64,000 nt of DNA from Artemisia argyi (taxonomy: Eukaryota > Streptophyta > Magnoliopsida > Asterales > Asteraceae): positions 4,434,501-4,498,500 of the forward strand of contig CM060703.1 of NCBI GenBank assembly GCA_030686995.1, written 5' to 3'. A program made the translations under genes and the position numbers. A model generated the notes under the pieces. It saw only the letters and a program-made list of their open reading frames with translations, made no database searches and was not told the origin of the DNA. Positions 47,416 to 56,758 of this stretch are shown piece by piece. The stretch's first letter is position 1; each line of letters opens with the position of its first letter.

Positions 47416-48669
47416 GGGAGAAAATGATGACTATAGTGCAAGATGCGGAGCTAGGAATGACAAGTTTTGGAAGCTTACAATTACATCAATGATCTTTTGA
47501 TTTGTGGAACTAGGATGTATAAAATTCTACAGAAGCTAATGTAAGTGTTACCAATAAATTATGTGGCTATTATAATTCAGTATATGGTGTTTGTATGAAT
47601 CAAAATTGGCTTATCTTTACTGCTCTATAGACCTCTTTAATACTTTTGAGTTTTGAGCCATAGAAAAATCACGAAGAAAAGCATTATATAAAACAAAGAT
47701 CCACCTTCTCATTTGAGGCGATTCCCTTTTTTTAAGAAAAACTATTGATCTTACAATAAATACAGTAGTTATATCTCACATGTTTTAAGTGAAACTTTAA
47801 CTAACAATTATTTGGTTAGAGAGATTTTCAAATAAAATAAAAAATACCAACGCGTTCATATAGAATTAACCGACGTGGCATGTTACGTCATGAATGCTAT
47901 ATCAAATTGTGCATGTGGGGATAATGACTCAACAAATTGCTACGTATGTTAACCGATATAGAAATCACCAAAATAATAAATACATCCGACACAAAAACCA
48001 TGATAATATGATATATACATCATAGATAAATTTGTTGAAATTAAGGGGTTTGATATTAAATGTGTGTTATGCGGAGGGCTTGGACCTGTATTCCAAGTTT
48101 ATTTTAGGGATGTGAAGGGTAAACGTCAAAAGAAATATATTGGTGAAATTAGAAACCGCCACGTGCAAATATGTAACATTCCTTCTCCTCTTTCCGGGTG
48201 ATTCACATTTCTCAAACACATTACCGGTCCACTTCGAAAATTTTCACTTAGCCAAATTTAGCATATGCTTCACCTAAATAATTCAAGATACTATATATTA
48301 AACTTTGTCAAGTTCAAGTCTTCGTTTTAGCCTTTGTTAAGCTTTAAACTTATGAAAGACTTTAATTTTCATGTCATCAATAGTAAGTTTTTATTGAAGA
48401 TGGTAAAATTTAAAAAAATAAAATAAAATAAAATAAAAATAAAAAAAATAAAAAAACTTTTTAATTCAATGATTTGACTGGGTACATTAAAAGTAAACCT
48501 TTTCGATGTGGATTTCTTCTATCAACATATATACAAGTGAAAGTGGAATCGAATGGGCTACACAATCACCTTTAGCCCAAACGAAATTAAAAGGACCAAC
48601 GTCCCCAAAATTCACATTCCATAACACTCCTGTCACTTGTTTCAGAAACCCTAATTAAGAAACTTAAAA
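47416..48669. other. Spacer between the two FBA F-box copies
   Basis: 47760-48660 is the 5' flank of the intact copy. It matches 45490-46255 before the pseudogene and 51660-52830 after the CYP71 remnant, so this flank exists three times. No gene is seen. Confidence 0.65.
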
Positions 48670-49851
48670 ATGTCAGACAATATTCCTTATGAAATCCAAA
48701 TGGAAATCATTAAAAAGGTTCCTGATGTCAAGTCGTTGATTCGTTTTAGATCTGTTTCAAAACCATGGAAGTCTTTCATCGATAGCTCTGAGTTTATCGC
48801 TTTTTACGGAGTTCGACAAAGTCAGCCGCATCGTTTACTTTTAAGGTACAAAGATGTTGTTAGTCCTCATGATAAGGTCAAATATATTACTTTTGTAGAT
48901 GATGTCTCCTTCCCCCAACAACAACAAGACTTTGCTCCTAATGTTCCTGACCTCGTAAAAGAACTTGCTTATTATTATTCAAAAGTACTCGTAATTGGTA
49001 GTTCTTGTGGCTTGTGGTGCTGGCATGGTTACAACAGGAGCTTGGAAACACAGATGGTTGTTATTTGGAACCCATCAATCAGGAAATCCGTTGGTATTGT
49101 TGTGCCGTGTGTGCTCCGCAACACCTGTGAGAGAATGAATCGTTTTGGTTTTGGGGTTTGTCCTTCAACTTATGATCCAACTATTGTTGGAATGTCTAGG
49201 TGTTCCCAAAACATAATGTGGCAAGTTGGAATTTTTACATTGAGCTCCAAGACTTGGAAGATGATACCAAGTAGCAATGTGCCTCGTGAATCAATTAGAC
49301 TTGAATCGTCAGCTCAAGTTGTTGCTACAGATAGGTTTATTTTTTGGGTTGCTTATGATGGGATTGCTGGTGCATTGGAGCTCAAGAATTTGATCTTGTC
49401 ATTTGATTTGATTACCCATGAATTCAAAGAGGTAAACCTCCCGGATAGTATAGCAAACCTTTCAGTATATCTCTTGATTTCTAAGCTAAGTGAGTCTCTT
49501 CTAGTGTCTACATACACTAATGAGGTCAATGGTGGACTAGTATATCAATATGACGTATGGATGATGGGGAAGGAGGGTGGTGTTATGACATCTTTTACAA
49601 AACTATTCACCATTAACACACCAGATACATCATTAAGTACATTATTGGGAATTAGGGAGTGTGGTGAACCTATAATGAAAACTGTAACGGAGGACGAACA
49701 CTTTGCTGCACTCGAAGTTTATGAACCATGCTCAAAACACTTCAATAATCTTGGGATATATGGAGAAAATGATTCATTCTTCATTTTCCCTTACATGGAA
49801 ACATTGCTTCTTGCTGACCACTCAGGTTGTATTATTTCCAACGATTATTGA
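48670..49851 (+). CDS. F-box protein with FBA (F-box-associated) domain, intact copy
   Basis: One exon encodes 393 residues. Residues 4-45 are an F-box (IPYEIQMEIIKKVPDVKSLIRF, then RSVSKPWKSFI). The rest is a kelch-like FBA type 1 region with the hallmark WNPSIRKS (about residue 132), FGFG.CPSTYDP, VGIFTLSSKTWKMIP and later repeats. Plant proteins of this kind (CPR1/CPR30-like family) act as substrate receptors of SCF ubiquitin ligases in immunity, self-incompatibility or hormone responses. The target here is unknown. The ATG context AAAAATGTC is the same in the broken copy at 46256. The gene ends with ISNDY. Copy number and decay next door indicate recent tandem duplication. Confidence 0.9.
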   Translation: MSDNIPYEIQMEIIKKVPDVKSLIRFRSVSKPWKSFIDSSEFIAFYGVRQSQPHRLLLRYKDVVSPHDKVKYITFVDDVSFPQQQQDFAPNVPDLVKELAYYYSKVLVIGSSCGLWCWHGYNRSLETQMVVIWNPSIRKSVGIVVPCVLRNTCERMNRFGFGVCPSTYDPTIVGMSRCSQNIMWQVGIFTLSSKTWKMIPSSNVPRESIRLESSAQVVATDRFIFWVAYDGIAGALELKNLILSFDLITHEFKEVNLPDSIANLSVYLLISKLSESLLVSTYTNEVNGGLVYQYDVWMMGKEGGVMTSFTKLFTINTPDTSLSTLLGIRECGEPIMKTVTEDEHFAALEVYEPCSKHFNNLGIYGENDSFFIFPYMETLLLADHSGCIISNDY

Positions 49852-49897
49852 GTTTGAAAATGATAACTAAGTACTTCTGGGCTGAATATTATTGAGG

Positions 49898-50023
49898 GAG
49901 AATGTGATATGAGATTCCGTTACGTATACTGAACATGCGAGAAGGAAGACTGTTACTGCTAGGGATGTTGTTACTGCTCTTAAGAGACAAGGAAGGACTC
50001 TTTATGGTTTTGGTGATTATTAG
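49898..50023 (+). pseudogene. Histone H4 C-terminal fragment
   Basis: The plus strand reads ENVI, a stop (TGA at 49910), then [20 protein letters not shown], then [15 protein letters not shown] and TAG at 50021. Histone H4 ends [30 protein letters not shown]..., so about 40 codons of the H4 C-terminus are present with R-to-stop, A-to-S, M-to-R, Y-to-T and G-to-DY changes. No upstream H4 part is recognisable. The fragment follows directly behind the FBA F-box gene, joined at TATTGAGGGAGAA, a stretch also present behind the pseudogene copy (47411). Confidence 0.88.
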
Positions 50024-50721
50024 GTTTAGTTAGGGTTGGGTTATGTCTTTCAGTAATTGAATCTATTAATAATGAAATGTTATCTAGACTTCTAGAGCTT
50101 TTTAATTACATGCATATATGTTGAACTTCAATTGTACTTTTTTTTGGATGTTGCCTTGTTTTTGATAAAATGTTGCTGTTCAGAAAAGATTTATGTTGAA
50201 TTTAATTTGATTATCAACTGGCGATTGCAAATGCTGAGGTTTCTTTATTGTTTTGAGAATTTGAATTAACACAGAATAGTTACGAGCTAAGTCAATATAC
50301 ATTTTATCTGAGTGCCCATAGCGAAACTATGGAAATTAATAGTAACTTACACGAGTCATAAACTGGCCGGCATTTCCATATGTTCTCAGGCTTGAGACAT
50401 AAAACTGTTGGTGTTCTTGTGTAATTAATAGTATCTAATGAGCGTTAAAGATGAACGAAGTTTCAAGAAAAACGATAATCCATGGGGCACGATAAAAAAA
50501 CGGCGATGGACCACAGATATTCTCATTATCTTCAACCTTTATTATGATTGGTACAAACTTGAAATCAAGTTATCAAGTATATATATTTTGCTCAGTCAAT
50601 TGTGGTGTATATTATACTTATTGTGTACAATAAATACAAAGGCCACACATGAAAGATTTTGTAGTTTTTGGTCTCATTTTATCTACTCGTACTATATATA
50701 AGAGAGACACACCAAGATAGC
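50024..50721. other. Spacer between F-box and CYP71 remnant
   Basis: AT-rich with no gene. A TATA-like CTATATATAAG at 50692-50702 lies about 40 bases before the second ATG (50740) of the CYP71 remnant and may be its old promoter. Confidence 0.5.
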
Positions 50722-51608
50722 ATGGGCTCATTTCTAACAATGGCTCCATTTACGGTCACACTATCGGCTCTCGTTCTCTTCTTCCTTTACCTTATCTCGA
50801 TACTTAGAAGCTTTATGTCAAAAACCCTCCTTCCACTACCGCCCGGACCTCCCGGGCTTCCTATAATAGGAAACATGCATCAGCTAGATATGTCTGACCT
50901 CTCTGACCACTTATTGTGTCTTTCAAAACGTTATGGCCCTTTAATGTCCATTCACCTTGGTATGGTTCAGACCCTCATAGTTTCTTCTGCTGATACGGCC
51001 AAAGAAGTAATGAAAACTAATGATTTGAACTTCTACACAAGACATGTGTTAACAGGCCTGCAGACGATTTCATACGATAACAAAGATATATGAGAAAGAT
51101 TTGCATGCTTAATCTCTTCTCAGTGAAACATGTTAAATCGTTCCGTTGGGTTCGTGAAGAAGAAGTTTTTAACATGATAGATACCACAAAGACTCAAATT
51201 TTAACTAAACAATTAGTAAACTTGAGTGAAACTGTGATGATTCTCACGAGTAACATCATTTCTAGAGTGGCTTTTGGGAAGAGATCGGCTGCATACGCTG
51301 ACGAACAGCAAGAAGTCATACGACTTCAAAAGAATCTGTTAGAGTGTCAGGCTTTACATGTCCACTTTTATTTCAAAGACAAGTTTCCGTTCATGGGGTG
51401 GCTTGATAAACTCAATGGAAGCATTGCGAGGCTTGAAAAGAATGTCAAAGACATGGATGAGTTCTATCAACAACTCATCGATGAATATTTGAATCCAGAC
51501 AGACCGAACATAAAGCAAGAAGACATGGTTGATATTTTGCTAAAACTCAAGCACGATCCAAATTCCTCCGTCAATCTCACTTTTGATCACATTAAAGCTG
51601 TGCTCATG
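50722..51608 (+). pseudogene. CYP71-family cytochrome P450, broken and truncated
   Basis: This is the first exon of a class A plant P450. It has a hydrophobic N-terminal anchor (VTLSALVLFFLYLISIL) and the proline hinge LPLPPGPPGLPIIGN. The frame runs to ISYDNKDI and then meets TGA at 51091. In an overlapping frame it resumes with MRKICMLNLFS and continues to HIKAVLM at a donor site (GTGAGT at 51609), which is where the single conserved CYP71 intron sits. The dozen residues normally found between (the AFAPYxxYWRExRK stretch) are lost in a deletion that also shifted the frame. The second exon with the I-helix, ExxR and the heme-binding Cys is missing. After 51650 the DNA is a copy of the FBA F-box flank. 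The gene cannot work. The start could also be the ATG at 50740. P450s of this family are ER-anchored monooxygenases of specialised metabolism. Confidence 0.9.
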
Positions 51609-51659
51609 GTGAGTGACCTACATTGTAATTGAAGATCAAAAAAAAAAAAAAAAAAAGAA

Positions 51660-51930
51660 AGAAAAAATATGTTATATCTCACATGTTTTAAGTAGAACTT
51701 TAACTAACAATTATTTGGTTAGAGAGATTTTCAAATTAAAAAAAAAAATAGCAACGCATTCATATAGAATTAACTGACGTGTCATGTTACGTTATGAATG
51801 CTATATCAAATTGTGCATGTGGGGATAGTGACTCAACAAATTGCTACGTATGTTAACCGATATAGAAATCACCAAAATAATAAGGGAGAATCTTATCTGC
51901 TTTGTAATGCATGTAAGTTACATGCTTTGC

Positions 51931-51984
<54 letters not shown>

Positions 51985-52840
51985 TACAATTAAGCCCTTG
52001 CAATTTCATGGTTCTTTTTGTTTAGTCCTTGTCCTCTTCTTTTTTTTTTTCAAAGGAAAGCAGGTAAGTTACCTACTTTGTAAAGAAGGTAAGTTATCCC
52101 TAAATAATAAATACATCCGACACAAAAACCATGATATATACATCATAGATAAATTTGTTGAAATTAAGGGGTTTGATATTAAATGTGTATTATGTGGAGT
52201 GCTTGGACCTGTATTCCAAGTTTATTTTAGGGATGTGAAGGGTAAACGTCAAAGAAAAATGATGACATGTATTGGTGAAGTTAGAAACCGCCACGTGCAA
52301 ATATGTAACATTCCTTCTCCTCTTTCCGGGTTTCTCAAACACATTACCGGTACAATTATAAAATTTTCACTTAGCCAAATCTAGTATACTATGCTTCACC
52401 TAAATAATTCAAGATACCATGTATTAAACTTTGTCAAGTTCAAGTCTTGGTTTTAGCCTTTGTTATATTCGAGAAATCTATGAGAGATTTAAGAAAAGCT
52501 TTAAACTTATGAAAGACTTTATTTTTCATGTCATCAATAGTAAGTTTTTATTTCATACTTATGTAAAATAAAAATATTCTAAATTTTGATTCTCTTAAAT
52601 TGTAAGTGCATTATGAAGATGGTTAAAAAAATAATAATAAAAAATAAAAATAAATAAATAAAAAATAAAAAAACTTTATAATTCAATGATTTGACTTGGC
52701 ACATTAATAGTAACCTTTTCGATGTGGATTTCTTCTATCAACATATATACAACTATACAAGTGAAAGTGGAATCCAATGGGCTACACAATTACCTTTAGC
52801 CCAAACAAAATTAAAAGGACCAACAAAATTTGCTTTTATG
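51660..52840. repeat. Third copy of the FBA F-box 5' flank
   Basis: Matches 47760-48600 (for example TTGTGCATGTGGGGATA, GACCTGTATTCCAAGTT and GTAACATTCCTTCTCC), with a 47-base poly-A run inserted at 51936-51982. No F-box coding sequence follows, so the flank was duplicated without its gene or the gene was lost. Confidence 0.8.
51936..51982. repeat. Poly-A run of 47
   Basis: Uninterrupted A run inside the third flank copy, in a stretch absent from the second copy. Short direct repeats of GTAAGTTACATGCTTTG type border it (51912-51935 and 52061-52082). The inserted piece may be a small retroposon. Confidence 0.85.
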
Positions 52841-52910
52841 TTTTAAAAAGGTGTACAAATTTGAAATGTGGTCTGGACAACACATATTAACGTTTTTCAG
52901 TTTTTTATAT

Positions 52911-53218
52911 ATGCGAGGAAAAATGAAAATCAATTGCAGGTCCTAGTTATATATATAAGGGCCAACAAAATGAACATATGATCAATGTATAAATATGGTG
53001 TACATAATATGTGAAATGTGGTCCGTTGATGTTTCCCAATTTCTTATATGGTGCAAGAAATAATGAATATCAATTGTATGTCTCAGTTATAGTTATATAA
53101 GGACCAGAACATATGATCAATGCATATTAGTAGATGGTGTAGACAAATACTATTCAGTTCAATTACTGAACGACTTACCAAAAGAGCGTGATTTTCACGG
53201 TCAACATTCTCCAAAATG
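52911..53218 (-). pseudogene. Fragment of the MSL gene (intron and exon edge)
   Basis: 53085-53215 matches 29255-29395 of the MSL gene: intron sequence (CAGTTATA, ACATATGATCAATG, AGTAGATGGTGTAGACAAAT), the splice donor and the end of exon 9 (minus strand ENVDRENHALL, with one changed residue). The intron part also occurs a second time at about 52921-52995, so it was duplicated inside the fragment. Nothing else of MSL is present here. Confidence 0.8.
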
Positions 53219-53372
53219 ACTTGGACAAAACTCTGTTGGTGGGCCCAAACCCAACTCATTTTGCTCTAACCCGGCTAATGGGCCTTTTTGACCTTTTGCT
53301 TCGCTGACTGTAAAAATAAAGTATGTTGCTTTAACAACTTGGAATCACCCATGACCCTTATAAAACGAATCA

Positions 53373-53603
53373 TTGTTGCTTGTTTTTCAGCTAGGGTATC
53401 GAGCATACAAAAACTTAAAGACTATCAGACCAAATATGGTGCTCTCGAGCCACCTCTTTCTTAACGAAACTATGGACTGGCTTGAGTTTCAATGGGTTAT
53501 ACAAAACGCGCATAAGAATAGACAAGGTCAAGTTAGGTTAAGAAAGGAGACACAATCTATATATACCTATCCCAAACCAGATTATATGTGTCAACAAGAT
53601 TAG
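53373..53603 (+). other. Possible terminal exon of an unidentified gene
   Basis: After a good acceptor (CTTGTTTTTCAG at 53390) the plus strand is open for 70 codons: LGYRAYKNLKTIRPNMVL, then a Trp/Glu-rich part and a basic Gln/Arg part, ending YMCQQD and TAG. The composition is protein-like. It lies between the MSL fragment and the duplicated flank of F-box D, where captured or shuffled pieces are common. I cannot identify it. Confidence 0.3.
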
Positions 53604-53990
53604 TTAGTTCTTTTTTCAGTTTTGTAAAGTTAGAGAAACACGTGTAAACGAGCACGGATAATAGTAAAACACATATTCAATATATATTTGTGCTTCTCTC
53701 TGAGGGTGTTATGTGCATGCACAAGTTGTACCAAATAGATGAACCGATATTTTTTATAGGGTCATATGTCGGTAGGTGAATGATGCAACATCTGGTTTGG
53801 TTTGCAAGTTTTAATCCAAATGTATGTTTTGCATGTGTTTTTTTTATCATTGATGATTAGTTATATCTGATTTCGGTATACTAGATTTGTTATTACGTGT
53901 ATATCTATGGGAGGGTGCTTTAGGCGACTTACGGATAGTCAAATAAATTGAACTACGGACGTCATGTTATCAAGTAGTTAGATTATACAA

Positions 53991-55102
53991 CACACCCATT
54001 ACCGAGAACAAGTATATGGGATCTACTTCGGATATCACAAGGATTGCCGCACTTTAACCATGGTTCCTATCCATCGGATTTTGCATTATGTCAATGTTTA
54101 ATTGGTACATGTATTTCATTTTGCTCAATAAACATGACTTATTTTCACCAACAATTGTCATGTTATGCAATTTTTCTTTATATACACCATCCTTTATTGA
54201 AGTCAAAAAATTAGGGGCTAACATGGTTTTGTTTTGCTCAGTTTTTGCATAAAAGTGAAACCAATCCATAAATATTTGGTTTTTGCTTTTGAGAAACCAT
54301 TCTCTTTCAGTTTTGATCACGGTTTGGTTATCGGTTTTTCCTCTCCTCCACCTCCACGGCCTTGGAGACTTTTTCCACGGCCGTGGTTTCAACTACTAGT
54401 GGAAGGAAATGTTCATTTCGTGAACAATTCACAACTTCTAAAATCCAATGCTTTTTTGGTCATACTGCACTCCTTTTATTCCTTAACAGGCTATACATAT
54501 GTAGCAGTTCACTTTCTTTAAACTTAACCAGTTTCATTTAACAACGAACTAACTTTTCATCCTTCAAGCTACAAAGCTACATACATAGAACTAAACCTAT
54601 AATTTCAATATGCTATGAACTTAAACAATGCGAGTTTAGAACGATAATAGTCTTCATATGTGCAAAACTTATAGTACCACTTACCACCAAAATTACTGTG
54701 ATCTATCAGCATAACACAACATTGAATATCTAGTGATCTATTCGCATTACAAATCACACACAACTAATTACAAGACATACCTTCCCACACATTTTATGAC
54801 ACGAAATCTGGATAAAAAAACAAGTCGGACTCATCCGGATCTACCGTCCTAAACTTACTCTCTCGAATATTCTGAAAAAAATACCCCTCACTCGCATACT
54901 TCCCAGTCAACTTCCTAGGCGTCTGATAAAACGTCTTCGGATCACAAAGTAAAGTACATGAGAGATCATTTCACATATATATAAGTTCACACAATTAGTT
55001 TACCTTCCACAATAAACATTCTACCATATTATCATAAATTGGTTCGACGAAAGTACAAAAAGACATTAGCTAAATACGTTCTAACTAGAAATAGTAAAAC
55101 GA
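53991..55102. repeat. 3' flank of F-box D, duplicate of 12042-13188
   Basis: Nearly identical to the flank of F-box A over 1.1 kb. The similarity to A stops at the end of the F-box coding region, where gene D becomes B-like. See the mosaic finding. Confidence 0.88.
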
Positions 55103-56758
55103 TCAAACAATGCATGTGAAGATAGGCAGCTTCCACAGAGAGCAATAAACAAGTTTGAACACACATTGAGACCATTCACCAACTAAACTTAACGAAGAGC
55201 TTGTTAGCATTTCCCATTCTCCTTTGAGACCATTTCTTATTTCACAAGATTTGAGGCCAGGCCAATTTCCAGATTTGTTTTCCGTCACCCCCATATCAAT
55301 TAGCTTCAAGAAGTAATCAGCGGCTTTGAGCCTCATCCGAAGAGGATGTGCCTCTACGTACAGGGGCTGGCAAATAGAAAACAATGCATCAAAGAGTACC
55401 GAGTTATCCAACAAACCATCATCTGAGAATGTTTCAAACGAGAGTTTTTCAACATTGGTAGCCGGAAACAGGACCCTTGTTCTCACATCATCAATGTTGA
55501 ATGCTAGAAAAGATTTTGAAAAACCTTTTATTACAATGTTAAACTTGCTTGATAAAGTGAGTGCATCCCTCAACTTAAGAAAGAAAAAATGATCGATGGG
55601 ATCATAACAATGATTCACCCACAGAGTTAGCTCAATTTGCTCGGGAACAATGGTTGGAAACCCGAGACTAGGCATTGCAAAGCCTCTGTAGTGGAAAGAA
55701 AGTAATTTGGGAGCATTAACTTGTATTTCTGTTAGTGTCCTGAATTGACCCAATAGTATTTTCAATCTCTGCAACAAATTGGATCTGATATCCAAAATTT
55801 CCACCCAACACCGCGAGATATGAAGGGTTAAACTCTCAAGAAAAGGAAACTTGGCATTGATAATGTTACATAATACATCATTATCAATAGTCACATCACT
55901 TAAATGTATCTCTCTTAAGCTCCCAATTGAATCTGTAATGGATAATACAGGCATAGAATGTATCCTTGCCGCGTCGTATGAAAGTGAACACAGACGTGGG
56001 ACATCATAAATTTCCAAACTCGCATTATCATAATAACCATCATGAGCTATTTTTAACTCATGAAGATAAAGGAGGTTGTTTACCTTTAATTTATCCAAGC
56101 CTTCAAAAAGTCTAAGGTTGATCTTTTCAAGTAACTTACATGTCGATAATAAATTATGAAGCACCTCTTCGTGATCTATGTGCACCTTAAGCAACTCTAG
56201 CACTCGCAAGTTCACACAAACGATCAAAGGATTGCTACTAATGTGAAGGGGGTGGTTATTCTTGTGAATGCAGTGCATGTCCATGAGAAAGGAAATATCG
56301 AGTTTTATACTTAATGTATTTAGGTTCTCACTTGAGAATATCTCATCTGGCAAAGTAAATGAAGCAATGCCATCAACGACTGTGAGGCAAAGCTCCTTAA
56401 GAGAACTTTTGGAAACTACACGCTTAATAAACTTTTCAGCACGAGTAACCGACTTTGGCTTGCGGATGCCAAAGTGAATATCACATGATATAATCGGTAT
56501 GTTGTCCCTGTGATACCTTCGTATAGTCCGTCTGATCAGCCTCAGGTACCTTCTTTCTTGCTGTTTAGTTAAAGACTTACCGGATCGGCAAAACCTGAGA
56601 GTGGGGATGGTAGACCAAGCGTGTAGCCATGACTTGGACAAGACGCAGGTGCGGGCAGCATCTTTTGCCGGTAACAATGCTTGAATATGATGAATCAACT
56701 CAGGTACATCTTCTAGTTGCCGTCTATGGGTCAGTTTCATTCTCTTCACTTTCTCCAT
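55103..56758 (-). CDS. F-box/LRR protein D, stop codon lost
   Basis: One exon encodes 551 residues. F-box (residues about 12-57), LRR region and end are almost the same as in protein B (about nine differences). At the normal stop the TAG of B is TGG here, so translation runs ten residues further (WKLPIFTCIV) to a TGA or similar stop in the former 3' flank. The added tail is short and hydrophobic and probably harmless. The 5' side (56759 onward) matches block B, but the 3' side (before 55103) matches block A. So the gene is a recombinant. The function expected is substrate receptor of an SCF ubiquitin ligase. Confidence 0.88.
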   Translation of the reverse strand: MEKVKRMKLTHRRQLEDVPELIHHIQALLPAKDAARTCVLSKSWLHAWSTIPTLRFCRSGKSLTKQQERRYLRLIRRTIRRYHRDNIPIISCDIHFGIRKPKSVTRAEKFIKRVVSKSSLKELCLTVVDGIASFTLPDEIFSSENLNTLSIKLDISFLMDMHCIHKNNHPLHISSNPLIVCVNLRVLELLKVHIDHEEVLHNLLSTCKLLEKINLRLFEGLDKLKVNNLLYLHELKIAHDGYYDNASLEIYDVPRLCSLSYDAARIHSMPVLSITDSIGSLREIHLSDVTIDNDVLCNIINAKFPFLESLTLHISRCWVEILDIRSNLLQRLKILLGQFRTLTEIQVNAPKLLSFHYRGFAMPSLGFPTIVPEQIELTLWVNHCYDPIDHFFFLKLRDALTLSSKFNIVIKGFSKSFLAFNIDDVRTRVLFPATNVEKLSFETFSDDGLLDNSVLFDALFSICQPLYVEAHPLRMRLKAADYFLKLIDMGVTENKSGNWPGLKSCEIRNGLKGEWEMLTSSSLSLVGEWSQCVFKLVYCSLWKLPIFTCIV

